Shown one piece after another: positions 1 to 6,190 of a DNA stretch of 9,642 nt. The first letter of the stretch is position 1, and the number at the start of each line of letters is the position of its first letter. The notes under the pieces are model-generated. The model was not told the origin of the DNA, did no database searches, and saw only the letters and a list, made by a program, of their open reading frames with translations. The stretch spans positions 1-9,642 of the forward strand of contig JAUZEX010000044.1 of NCBI GenBank assembly GCA_030838815.1. Direction: 5' to 3'. The position numbers and the translations under genes were made by a program. Source of the DNA: Actinomycetota bacterium. Its GTDB lineage: Bacteria; Actinomycetota; Acidimicrobiia; IMCC26256; BP-133.

Positions 1-451
1 CCTCCGCTGGGGCGAGCTCGGGCCGGACCCGCACCAGCGCCGACACCCAGGCACCGGCGTACTCACCCTGGCGGCGGCGGATGCGCTGCTGGTCGGAGCG
101 GGGCAGGCTGCGCCAGTCCTGGATCCACACCGCCAGGAGGGCCCGCTCTTCGACGGCGGTGGCCACGTGGAACGTGACGAGCCGGTCGAGCAGCTCGATC
201 GGCGGGCAGTCGGCCTTCCGGATCTCGTCGGCCGCGACCAGCATCCGCTCGGTGATGGTGTCGAACAGCGCCACCAGCACCGCGCCCTTGCTGGCGAAGT
301 GGCGATACACCCCCGGGCCCGAGATCCCGGCGGCCGTTCCGATCTCGTCGATGCCGACCGAGTGGAAGCCCCGCTGGCGGAACAGCTCGAGGGCGGCGTC
401 GAGGATCGCCTCCCGGCGGCTGGTCGCGCTGGCCGGTGGCTGAGCGCTCAC
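1..451 (-). CDS. TetR/AcrR-family transcriptional regulator (partial, C-terminus beyond left edge)
   Basis: One-component repressor-type DNA-binding protein; 150 codons are visible and the C-terminal end is cut by the window edge. Reading the minus strand from a GTG at 451-449 gives a protein starting MSAQPPASATSRREAILD. Residues about 13-60 form a typical TetR N-terminal three-helix domain: helix 1 around AILDAALELFRQRG, the helix-turn-helix around IDEIGTAAGISGPGVYRHF (34-52), and SKGAVLVALFD leading into helix 4. The rest (about 62-150) is the start of the all-helical ligand-binding domain, which is not conserved enough to name a ligand. GTG is chosen because it gives the usual short tail before helix 1 and no better start is visible upstream. 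The gene is divergent from the MFE-2-like SDR, and TetR proteins commonly repress the gene they face, so control of acyl-CoA or lipid metabolism is a reasonable inference, not shown. Family assignment is secure; target and ligand are unknown. Confidence 0.88.
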   Translation of the reverse strand, partial: MSAQPPASATSRREAILDAALELFRQRGFHSVGIDEIGTAAGISGPGVYRHFASKGAVLVALFDTITERMLVAADEIRKADCPPIELLDRLVTFHVATAVEERALLAVWIQDWRSLPRSDQQRIRRRQGEYAGAWVSALVRVRPELAPAE

Positions 452-464
452 GGTCGACCACCGT
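441..464. promoter_or_regulatory. Candidate operator palindromes at the TetR start
   Basis: The ten bases TGAGCGCTCA at 441-450 are a perfect palindrome lying across the regulator's GTG start. Next to it GGTCGACC (452-459) is also a perfect palindrome, inside a larger inverted repeat ACGGT-N5-ACCGT (450-464). TetR-family repressors usually bind such symmetrical sites in the gap between themselves and a divergent target, so autoregulation here is plausible. Short palindromes are common in GC-rich DNA and no second copy is seen near the SDR start, so this is a weak candidate. Confidence 0.25.
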
Positions 465-470
465 AGTGGC

Positions 471-518
471 TGAAAGAAAGGGGCTGTCCTCGCCCCTTCC
501 GGGGAGCCCTCTTTTATT
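471..518. terminator. Bidirectional terminator-like or attenuator-like hairpins in the TetR/SDR gap
   Basis: Two alternative stems share one arm. Stem A pairs AAGGGGC (478-484) with GCCCCTT (492-498) around a 7-base loop. Stem B pairs CCCC (493-496) with GGGG (501-504) around TTCC and can extend outward with GGGCT (481-485) against AGCCC (505-509). On the plus strand stem B is followed by TCTTTTATT (510-518). On the minus strand stem A is followed by TTTCTTTC. These are intrinsic-terminator features on each strand. The location is odd, because both flanking genes point away, so no 3' end needs a terminator here. It may insulate the two promoters, act as a leader attenuator, or be chance pairing in GC-rich DNA. 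Confidence 0.4.
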
Positions 519-577
519 ACCGCGGCGTCACAGGCACGTATCCTGGCGCTTGGTAAATACAGCACCGAGGAGGATGG

Positions 578-1480
578 ATGGCGGACGTCGGTTTCGAGGG
601 CAGGGTGGCGATCATCACCGGTGCCGGTGGTGGGCTCGGGCGGGAGCATGCCCTGCTGCTGGCCTCCAGGGGCGCACAGATCGTGGTCAACGACCTCGGC
701 GGTGCCGTCGACGGTACCGGGTCGTCGACCGGCCCGGCCCAGACGGTGGTCGAGGAGATCGAGGCTCTCGGCGGGGCAGCGGTGGCCGACGGCCACAGCG
801 TGGCCAGCCCCGAGGGGGCGGACGCCATCGTCAAGACGGCGCTCGACGCCTTCGGCCGCGTCGACATCGTCATCAACAACGCCGGCATCCTGCGCGACAA
901 GAGCTTCCAGAACATGACACAGGATCTCTGGGACGCCGTCATCGCCGTGCACCTCACCGGCGCCTTCAACGTCACGCGGGCGGCCTGGCCGCACCTCCGG
1001 CAGCAGGCCTACGGCCGGGTCGTGTCCACCTCCTCGGCGGCCGGGGTCTTCGGCAACTTCGGCCAGACGAACTACGGCGCGGCCAAGATGGGCATCGTGG
1101 GCATGACGCGGGTGTGGGCCCAGGAGGGCGCCAAGTACAACATCAAGGCCAACGCCATCGCCCCGGTGGCCCGCACCCGGATGACCGAGGACCTCCTCGG
1201 CCCGCTGGTCGAGAAGCTCGACCCGGGCCTGGTGTCGCCGGTGGTCGCCTACCTGGCCTCGGAGGAGTGCCCGGTCACGAGCGAACTCTTCAGTGTCGGC
1301 GGCGGCCGGGTGTCGCGTGTCTTCATCGCCGAGGGTCCGGGCTACTTCAAGAAGGACCTGACGCTCGAAGACGTCCGGGACAACTTCGAGACGATCCGCT
1401 CCGAGGCCGACTACGTGATCCCGACCAGCGCCAACGGCGAGATCGCGCTGATCCTCCCGCTCCTCTCCGACTCCGAGTAG
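578..1480 (+). CDS. SDR-family (3R)-hydroxyacyl-CoA dehydrogenase, MFE-2 N-terminal-domain type
   Basis: NAD(P)-dependent oxidoreductase of 300 residues, probably oxidising a 3-hydroxyacyl-CoA to the 3-keto form. Visible motifs: cofactor glycine motif TGAGGGLG (14-21), an acidic residue D39 after the second strand in VVNDLGG (favours NAD), NNAG (100-103), and the catalytic S153, Y166 and K170 (Y-x3-K). Beyond general SDR features, the VHLTGAFNVTRAAW segment (124-137), GVFGNFGQTNYGAAK (156-170) and the tail LTLEDVRDNFETI match the dehydrogenase domain of peroxisomal multifunctional enzyme 2 (human HSD17B4) as I recall it, including a His where many SDRs have the first catalytic Asn (H125). In MFE-2 this domain is fused to a hydratase-2; here it stands alone. 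GAGGAGG at 567-573 sits 4 bases before the ATG; an ATG at 574 is out of frame. A TATCCT at 539-544 could be a -10 box, with no clear -35. It is divergent from the TetR gene. Acyl or steroid side-chain substrate is inference. Confidence 0.93.
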   Translation: MADVGFEGRVAIITGAGGGLGREHALLLASRGAQIVVNDLGGAVDGTGSSTGPAQTVVEEIEALGGAAVADGHSVASPEGADAIVKTALDAFGRVDIVINNAGILRDKSFQNMTQDLWDAVIAVHLTGAFNVTRAAWPHLRQQAYGRVVSTSSAAGVFGNFGQTNYGAAKMGIVGMTRVWAQEGAKYNIKANAIAPVARTRMTEDLLGPLVEKLDPGLVSPVVAYLASEECPVTSELFSVGGGRVSRVFIAEGPGYFKKDLTLEDVRDNFETIRSEADYVIPTSANGEIALILPLLSDSE

Positions 1481-1483
1481 CGC

Positions 1484-2545
1484 TCAGGACGCCTGGAGCC
1501 GGTGCCGGCGTGCGAGCGCCTCGGCCACCACGTCGGTGCCGGCCTGCCAGATTCCCCAGTTCTCCAGCGGCCGGAAGCCCATGGCCACGTTGATGGCCAG
1601 CATCGCCTCGTTGCTGCCGGCGTTCCACGTGTCGATGAACTCCACCTCGGGCTGCTCGTCGAGCAGGCGGAGGGCGTTGACCGCCTTGAGCCACCGGCCC
1701 AGGCCCCGCTCCCGGTGCTTGGGCCACACGCCGGTGTCGCCCTGCCAGGCGATCTGCGGCCAGGTGCGGGGGAAGAGGAGCTCGGTGTAGCCGGCCAGCT
1801 CACCGCTGTCGTCGTGGCGGGCGCACAGATGCCAGGCCACGGTCCCCCGGGCGGTTCCCAGGGCCTCCACGGCCCGCCAGCGTTCGGCCGTCATGCGCTC
1901 GTCGTCCCACTCGAACGCTTCGAGCGGGGCGGTGTTCATGACGCCCTTCAGCGCCACCCAGGCCGGGAGCAGCTCCTCGGGACAGTTTCCGTCCCAGGCG
2001 GCCAGCGAATAGTCGGCGGCCCGCTCCCCGGCCCGGCGGGCCCACGACGTCAGGAGCTCGCGGTCGAGATCGGCCGTGCGGCAGCGGCTGCGCCGCTCCA
2101 CGAGCCGCCGCTCGGCGCCGATCGAGCGCAGGAACGGCTCGCCCGGCCCGCCGACCCGAGCGGTGAAGTCGAGGACGGTGCAGTCGGACCTCCCGGCCGC
2201 CTCCACCGCCCGGCCGAGGAGTGCCGAGCCGAGACCCATGCCCCGCACCGCCGGGTGCACCGACACCATCACCTCGGCGTGGTGGCGGTTCTCCGGCACG
2301 TCGGAGTACACGCAGTCGGCGTAGCCGGCGATGTCGCCGGACCGGCCCCCCTGGCGGACCACCCAGCCCTTCCTGACCCGGAACGGGAGGATGTGGCGGT
2401 AATCGGCGACGCTGTGTTCGAAGGGCGCGACCGGCTCGCCCGGCAGGGCCTCGGTCTCGAGCGCGACCTCCAGGGCGTGCAGACCGGCCAGGTCGCCCTC
2501 GGGGGCGGTCGCCGGGTCGATCGGTTGAACGGGCCAGAGGCTCAT
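1484..2545 (-). CDS. Tandem-GNAT-domain acetyltransferase
   Basis: Protein of 353 residues built from two GNAT (GCN5-related N-acetyltransferase) folds. The first domain spans about 5-160 and carries the acetyl-CoA pyrophosphate-binding loop R-G-M-G-L-G at 101-106, after the beta-strand AEVMVSVHP. The second spans about 175-350 and carries R-E-R-G-L-G at 278-283, followed by FIDTWNAGSNEAMLAINVAMGF (304-324), the usual C-terminal GNAT pattern in which an Asn-rich strand and helix precede a 'GF' turn. Both loops fit Q/R-x-x-G-x-G/A, so both domains could bind acetyl-CoA, although in tandem GNATs often only one is active. Mycothiol synthase MshD is also a tandem GNAT of similar size, but the MshD-like 'LYVD' motif is absent, so that name is not supported. 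No substrate can be assigned. The stop lies 3 bases from the SDR stop (convergent), and the ATG is divergent from sdhC. No well-placed ribosome site precedes the ATG (a GAGG is only 2 bases away), so the message may be leaderless. Confidence 0.87.
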   Translation of the reverse strand: MSLWPVQPIDPATAPEGDLAGLHALEVALETEALPGEPVAPFEHSVADYRHILPFRVRKGWVVRQGGRSGDIAGYADCVYSDVPENRHHAEVMVSVHPAVRGMGLGSALLGRAVEAAGRSDCTVLDFTARVGGPGEPFLRSIGAERRLVERRSRCRTADLDRELLTSWARRAGERAADYSLAAWDGNCPEELLPAWVALKGVMNTAPLEAFEWDDERMTAERWRAVEALGTARGTVAWHLCARHDDSGELAGYTELLFPRTWPQIAWQGDTGVWPKHRERGLGRWLKAVNALRLLDEQPEVEFIDTWNAGSNEAMLAINVAMGFRPLENWGIWQAGTDVVAEALARRHRLQAS

Positions 2546-2667
2546 GCCTCGAGTGTCACCGACGGCGCACCGGTCGTCGAACGAATTTCCGGTTCGGGGT
2601 TTCCTCCAGGCCCACAGGTAGCATCGATGCAGGCCAGTACGGCTGTGTGTCGTTTGGGAGGGCTCCT
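2546..2667. promoter_or_regulatory. GNAT/sdhCAB divergent intergenic region
   Basis: These 122 bases must carry the promoters of both the GNAT gene and the sdh operon. TAGCAT at 2619-2624 fits the actinobacterial TAnnnT -10 form for sdh, with no convincing -35 (nearest spacing gives CGGGGT at 2596). An inverted repeat CGAAC-N9-GTTCG (2578-2596) lies just upstream of this -10 and could be an operator. ACCGGT (2569-2574) is a further small palindrome. GGGAGGG at 2656-2662 is the ribosome site of sdhC. The promoter and operator are guesses; the ribosome site is firm. Confidence 0.35.
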
Positions 2668-2670
2668 TTG
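2656..2670 (+). promoter_or_regulatory. Ribosome binding site deciding a TTG start for sdhC
   Basis: GGGAGGG at 2656-2662 followed, after CTCCT T, by TTG at 2668-2670. The core GGAGG to TTG spacing of 6 bases is near ideal, whereas the only ATG nearby (2677) is 15 bases away. This favours a weak TTG start at the head of the operon, which would set a low initiation rate for the membrane anchor and, through coupling, for sdhA and sdhB. Confidence 0.6.
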
Positions 2671-3459
2671 GATCTGATGCAACAGGACCAGAGCAGCGCG
2701 CCCCTTCGCCGGGTGCAGCCCGCCCGGCGGAGGTGGCCGTGGCCGCTCGACCTGTACCAGTCGGCGGTGGGCAAGAAGTGGGCCATGGCCGTCACGGGCG
2801 TGATGCTGCTCGGCTTCGTGTTCGTCCACATGGTGGGCAACCTGAAGGTCTACCTGGGGCCGGCGCAGATCAACCACTACGGCGAGTGGCTGCGCGACAT
2901 CGCCGTCCCGGCCCTGCCCCGCACGGTCTTCCTGTGGCTCCTGCGGACGGGCCTCATCGCGGCCTTCGCCGTCCACATGCATGCCGCCTGGGCCCTGACC
3001 CGGATGAACCACCGGGCCCGGCCGGCGAAGTACGTCTCAGAGCGCGACTACGTCGCGGCCAACTTCGCCAGCCGCACCATGCGCTGGACGGGGATCATCG
3101 TGATCCTCTTCCTCTTCTTCCACCTGGCCGACCTGACGTGGGGTTCGCTCAACCCTCATTTCGTCCGGGGCAACGTGTACCACAACATGGCCTACAGCTT
3201 CTCCCGGGTGCCGGTGGCGGCCATCTACATCGTGGCCAACCTCGCCCTGGCGGTGCACATCTTCCACGGCGCCTGGAGTCTCTTCGCCAGCCTCGGCGTG
3301 TCCAACCCGAAGCTGGTCGCCTTCCGGCGCCGCTTCGCCATCGGCTTCGCCGCCATCATCCTCCTCGGCAACATCTCGTTCCCGATCGCGGTCCAGGCCC
3401 ACGTCATCGAGGACCACGGCAGCACCCCGTACCGCGCCCCCACGGAGCAGGGCCGATGA
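2668..3459 (+). CDS. sdhC: Succinate dehydrogenase cytochrome b558 subunit (type B, di-heme)
   Basis: Membrane anchor of complex II, 263 residues; it carries electrons from the iron-sulfur subunit through heme b to the quinone pool. Five hydrophobic helices are visible at about 38-58, 85-111, 140-158, 182-207 and 224-245, the layout of the single-subunit b558 family (Bacillus subtilis SdhC, Wolinella FrdC) rather than the SdhC+SdhD pair of E. coli. Candidate heme-ligand histidines sit in four helices: H54 in FVHMVGN, H103/H105 in VHMHAAW, H152 in FFHLADL, H197/H200 in VHIFHGAW, enough for two hemes. Start choice: GGAGG (2657-2661) is 6 bases before a TTG at 2668, the best-placed start. An upstream GTG at 2647 would overlap the ribosome site, and the ATG at 2677 is 15 bases from it, too far. 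The stop overlaps the sdhA start as ATGA. Two-heme members of this family usually use menaquinone; that is inferred from the family. Confidence 0.93.
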   Translation: MDLMQQDQSSAPLRRVQPARRRWPWPLDLYQSAVGKKWAMAVTGVMLLGFVFVHMVGNLKVYLGPAQINHYGEWLRDIAVPALPRTVFLWLLRTGLIAAFAVHMHAAWALTRMNHRARPAKYVSERDYVAANFASRTMRWTGIIVILFLFFHLADLTWGSLNPHFVRGNVYHNMAYSFSRVPVAAIYIVANLALAVHIFHGAWSLFASLGVSNPKLVAFRRRFAIGFAAIILLGNISFPIAVQAHVIEDHGSTPYRAPTEQGR

Positions 3460-5375
3460 TCCCCCTCGACCCGGCCGTCCCCGACGGTCCCATCGAAGAG
3501 AAGTGGGACCAGCACAAGTTCGAGATGAAGCTGGTGGCGCCCCACAACCGGCGCCGCTTCGAGGTCATCGTGGTGGGGACGGGCCTGGCCGGCGGGGCCG
3601 CCGCCGCCACGCTCGGCGAGCTGGGCTACAAGGTCAAGGCCTTCACCTTCCACGACAGCCCCCGCCGGGCCCACTCCATCGCCGCCCAGGGGGGCATCAA
3701 CGCGGCCAAGAACTACCGGGGTGACGGCGACTCGGTACAGCGGTTGTTCTACGACACGGTCAAAGGCGGCGACTTCCGGGCCCGGGAGGCCAACGTCTAC
3801 CGCCTGGCGCAGCTGTCGGTGAACATCATCGACCAGTGCGTGGCCCAGGGTGTCCCCTTCGCCCGGGAGTACGGCGGCCTGCTCGACACCCGCTCCTTCG
3901 GGGGTACGCAGGTGTCGCGCACGTTCTACGCCCGGGGCCAGACCGGCCAGCAGCTGCTCCTCGGGGCCTACCAGGCGCTGGCCCGCCAGGTCGAGGCCGG
4001 CAACGTCGAGCTCTTCCCCCGGTCCGAGATGCTTGAAGTGGTGGTGAAGGACGGGCGGGCCTGCGGCATCGTCGTCCGCAACCTCCACACCGGCCAGATC
4101 GTGTCCCACTCGGCCCACGCCGTGGTCCTGGCCACCGGCGGGTACGGGAACGTGTTCTACCTCTCGACCAACGCCAAGGCGTCCAACGCCTCCGCCATCT
4201 GGCGGGCGCATCGCAAGGGGGCGGCGCTGGCCAATCCCTGCTACACGCAGATCCACCCGACGTGCATCCCGGCCAGCGACGAGTTCCAGTCGAAGCTCAC
4301 GCTGATGTCGGAGTCGCTTCGCAACGACGGCCGGATCTGGGTGCCGCAGGAGTTCGGCGATCCCCGTCCGCCGAACCAGATCCCCGAGTCGGAACGGGAC
4401 TACTACCTGGAGCGCCGCTACCCGAGCTTCGGCAACCTCGTCCCCCGCGACGTCGCCTCCCGGGCGGCCAAGCGGGAGGTCGACGCCGGCCGGGGCGTCG
4501 GCCCGCTCAAGAACGGCGTGTACCTCGACTTCAAGACCGCCATCGACCGTCTCGGCCCGAAGACGATCGAGGAGCGCTACGGGAACCTGTTCGAGATGTA
4601 CGAGCGGATCACCGACGAGGATCCGTACCAGGTGCCCATGCGGATCTACCCCGCCGTCCACTACACGATGGGCGGGCTGTGGGTCGACTACAACCTGATG
4701 AGCACCATTCCCGGTCTCTTCGTCGGCGGCGAGGCCAACTTCTCCGATCACGGCGCCAACCGCCTCGGGGCGTCGGCCCTGATGCAGGGCCTGGCCGACG
4801 GCTACTTCGTGCTGCCCTACACCGTGCCGAACTACCTGGCCGGCATGCTCGGCCAGCCGCCGCTGCCGGCCGACGACCCGGTCTTCCGGGCTGCCGAGGC
4901 CGAGGTCGCCGACCGCACCCGGCGGTACCTGTCCACCGGCGGCACCCGCTCCGTCGACGACCTCCATCGCGAGCTGGGCAAGATCATGTGGGACAACTGC
5001 GGCATGGCCCGCTCGAAGGAAGGCCTCGAGAAGGCCATCTCCGAGATCGCCGCCCTGCGGATCGAGTTCGACCGCGATCTGCGGGTGCTCGGGTCGGCCG
5101 ACACCCTCAACCAGTCGCTGGAGAAGGCGGGCCGGGTCGACGACTTCTTCGAGCTGGCCGGGCTCCTGTGCCGAGACGCCCTCCACCGGGAGGAGTCGTG
5201 CGGCGGCCACTTCCGGGTCGAGCACCAGACGGAGGAGGGCGAGGCGCTCCGCGACGACGACCACTTCGCCTACGCCGCGGCCTGGGAGTACGCCGGCCCC
5301 GGCGCCGAGCCGATCCTCAACAAGGAACCGCTCGAGTTCGACCATGTCCATTTGGCCCAGCGGAGTTACAAGTGA
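3456..5375 (+). CDS. sdhA: Succinate dehydrogenase flavoprotein subunit
   Basis: Catalytic subunit of complex II, 639 residues, oxidising succinate to fumarate on the cytoplasmic face with covalently bound FAD. The FAD-binding glycine motif is at 40-47 (VGTGLAGG), after a 34-residue leader typical of this subfamily. H73 in RRAHSIAAQGG matches the His that carries the 8-alpha-linked flavin in E. coli SdhA. Active-site residues are present: H267 (QIHPTC), R331 (VPRDVASR), H402 (HYTMGG) and R436 (GANRLGAS). The SREANVYRLAQ-like and GANRLGASALMQGLADGYF-like blocks place it with the Bacillus/Bacteroidetes/actinobacterial type-B flavoproteins rather than the E. coli type, consistent with its di-heme anchor. 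GGAG at 3444-3447 lies 8 bases before the ATG, and the ATGA overlap with the sdhC stop implies translational coupling. The stop overlaps the sdhB GTG. No frameshift or missing residue is seen. Fumarate reductase activity is possible in principle, but aerobic SDH is more likely. Confidence 0.97.
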   Translation: MIPLDPAVPDGPIEEKWDQHKFEMKLVAPHNRRRFEVIVVGTGLAGGAAAATLGELGYKVKAFTFHDSPRRAHSIAAQGGINAAKNYRGDGDSVQRLFYDTVKGGDFRAREANVYRLAQLSVNIIDQCVAQGVPFAREYGGLLDTRSFGGTQVSRTFYARGQTGQQLLLGAYQALARQVEAGNVELFPRSEMLEVVVKDGRACGIVVRNLHTGQIVSHSAHAVVLATGGYGNVFYLSTNAKASNASAIWRAHRKGAALANPCYTQIHPTCIPASDEFQSKLTLMSESLRNDGRIWVPQEFGDPRPPNQIPESERDYYLERRYPSFGNLVPRDVASRAAKREVDAGRGVGPLKNGVYLDFKTAIDRLGPKTIEERYGNLFEMYERITDEDPYQVPMRIYPAVHYTMGGLWVDYNLMSTIPGLFVGGEANFSDHGANRLGASALMQGLADGYFVLPYTVPNYLAGMLGQPPLPADDPVFRAAEAEVADRTRRYLSTGGTRSVDDLHRELGKIMWDNCGMARSKEGLEKAISEIAALRIEFDRDLRVLGSADTLNQSLEKAGRVDDFFELAGLLCRDALHREESCGGHFRVEHQTEEGEALRDDDHFAYAAAWEYAGPGAEPILNKEPLEFDHVHLAQRSYK

Positions 5376-6190
5376 GTCAGACGAACGGTCAGACGGGCGG
5401 CCAGACGGCCGTGCACCACGGCCGCACCCTCGACCTGAAGCTGTGCATCTGGCGCCAGCCCGGGCCCGGGGCGGAGGGCCGGATGGTGGAATACGACCTG
5501 CCCGGCGTCAGCGAGGACATGTCGTTCCTGGAGATGCTCGACCTTCTCAACGAGCGCCTCATCGCCCAGGGTGAGGAGCCGGTGGCCTTCGAGCACGACT
5601 GCCGGGAAGGCATCTGCGGCTCCTGCGGGATGATGATCAACGGCCAGGCCCACGGGCCCCAGCTCGGCACCGCCACCTGCCAGCTCCACATGCGGAAGTT
5701 CAAGAGCGGCGACGTGATCGAGATCGAGCCGTGGCGGGCGGCGGCCTTCCCCATCGTCCGGGACCTGGTCGTGAACCGCAGCGCCCTCGACCGGATCGTC
5801 GAGGCCGGCGGCTACATCTCCGTGACGGCCGGGGCGGCGCCGGAGGCCAACATCATCCCGGTGCCGAAGCCGGTAGCCGACGCCGCCTTCGACGCTGCGG
5901 CCTGCATCGGCTGCGGCGCCTGCGTGGCCGCCTGCCCCAACGGCGCCGCCCAGCTGTTCACCGCGGCCAAGGTCGCCCACCTCAACCTGCTGCCCCAGGG
6001 TCAGGCCGAGCGCTTCTCCCGCACCGAGGCCATGGTGGAGCGGATGGAGGAGTTCTTCGGTAGCTGCACCTTCCACGGCGAGTGCGAGGCGGCCTGCCCC
6101 AAGCGGATCTCGCTGGAGAACATCGTCCTCATGAACGGCGACTACGTGCGGGCGAAGTTCAAGAACCGGCGGCTGGCCGGCCGGCGTTGA
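5372..6190 (+). CDS. sdhB: Succinate dehydrogenase iron-sulfur subunit
   Basis: Electron-wire subunit of complex II, 272 residues, linking FAD in SdhA to heme and quinone in SdhC. N-terminal plant-ferredoxin-like domain (about 20-125): [2Fe-2S] ligands C77, C82, C85 and C103. C85 replaces the Asp found in E. coli SdhB, and the C85-C103 loop has 17 residues between them rather than the 11 of E. coli; both are usual in this subfamily. C-terminal dicluster domain: C178, C181, C184 and C242 fit the [4Fe-4S] site; C188, C232 and C238 fit the [3Fe-4S] site. The GTG at 5372 overlaps the sdhA stop as GTGA and has GGAG (5362-5365) 6 bases upstream. The first 13 residues include a QTNG/QTGG/QTA repeat and are not conserved family sequence. 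The 3' end overlaps the convergent GH2 gene by 32 bases. All cluster ligands are intact, so it should be functional. Confidence 0.97.
   Translation: MSQTNGQTGGQTAVHHGRTLDLKLCIWRQPGPGAEGRMVEYDLPGVSEDMSFLEMLDLLNERLIAQGEEPVAFEHDCREGICGSCGMMINGQAHGPQLGTATCQLHMRKFKSGDVIEIEPWRAAAFPIVRDLVVNRSALDRIVEAGGYISVTAGAAPEANIIPVPKPVADAAFDAAACIGCGACVAACPNGAAQLFTAAKVAHLNLLPQGQAERFSRTEAMVERMEEFFGSCTFHGECEAACPKRISLENIVLMNGDYVRAKFKNRRLAGRR
5376..5411 (+). repeat. Three imperfect 12-base tandem units at the sdhB 5' end
   Basis: GTCAGACGAACG, GTCAGACGGGCG and GCCAGACGGCCG run in tandem immediately after the sdhB start codon region and share CAGACG every 12 bases (5378, 5390, 5402). In frame they encode part of a Q-T-x-G repeat in the unconserved N-terminal tail, so copy-number change would keep the reading frame. 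Confidence 0.6.

Noticed and set aside
63..461. 132-codon minus-strand frame at the left edge
   Set aside because: Arg/Pro-rich off-frame reading of the TetR gene; the frame from GTG 451 gives the helix-turn-helix.
1471..1500. Possible terminator at the SDR/GNAT convergence
   Set aside because: Only an imperfect 5-base stem (TCAGG/CCTGG) can be drawn and no T-run follows; not enough to call.
436..1593. 385-codon plus-strand frame across the TetR start and SDR gene
   Set aside because: Arg/Gly/Pro-rich shadow of the SDR frame with no fold; the frame starting at 578 carries all SDR motifs.
1502..2677. 391-codon frame antisense to the GNAT gene
   Set aside because: Composition is typical of a shadow frame; the minus-strand frame has both GNAT loops.
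3225..5351. 708-codon open frame antisense to sdhA
   Set aside because: It mirrors the GC-rich codon pattern of sdhA, has low-complexity V/G/H/R-rich composition and no recognisable domain; the sdhA frame holds every catalytic motif.
3420..5380. Possible fusion of SdhC, SdhA and SdhB into one reading frame
   Set aside because: The long frames crossing the junctions are off-frame extensions; the ATGA and GTGA overlaps with ribosome sites mark separate genes.
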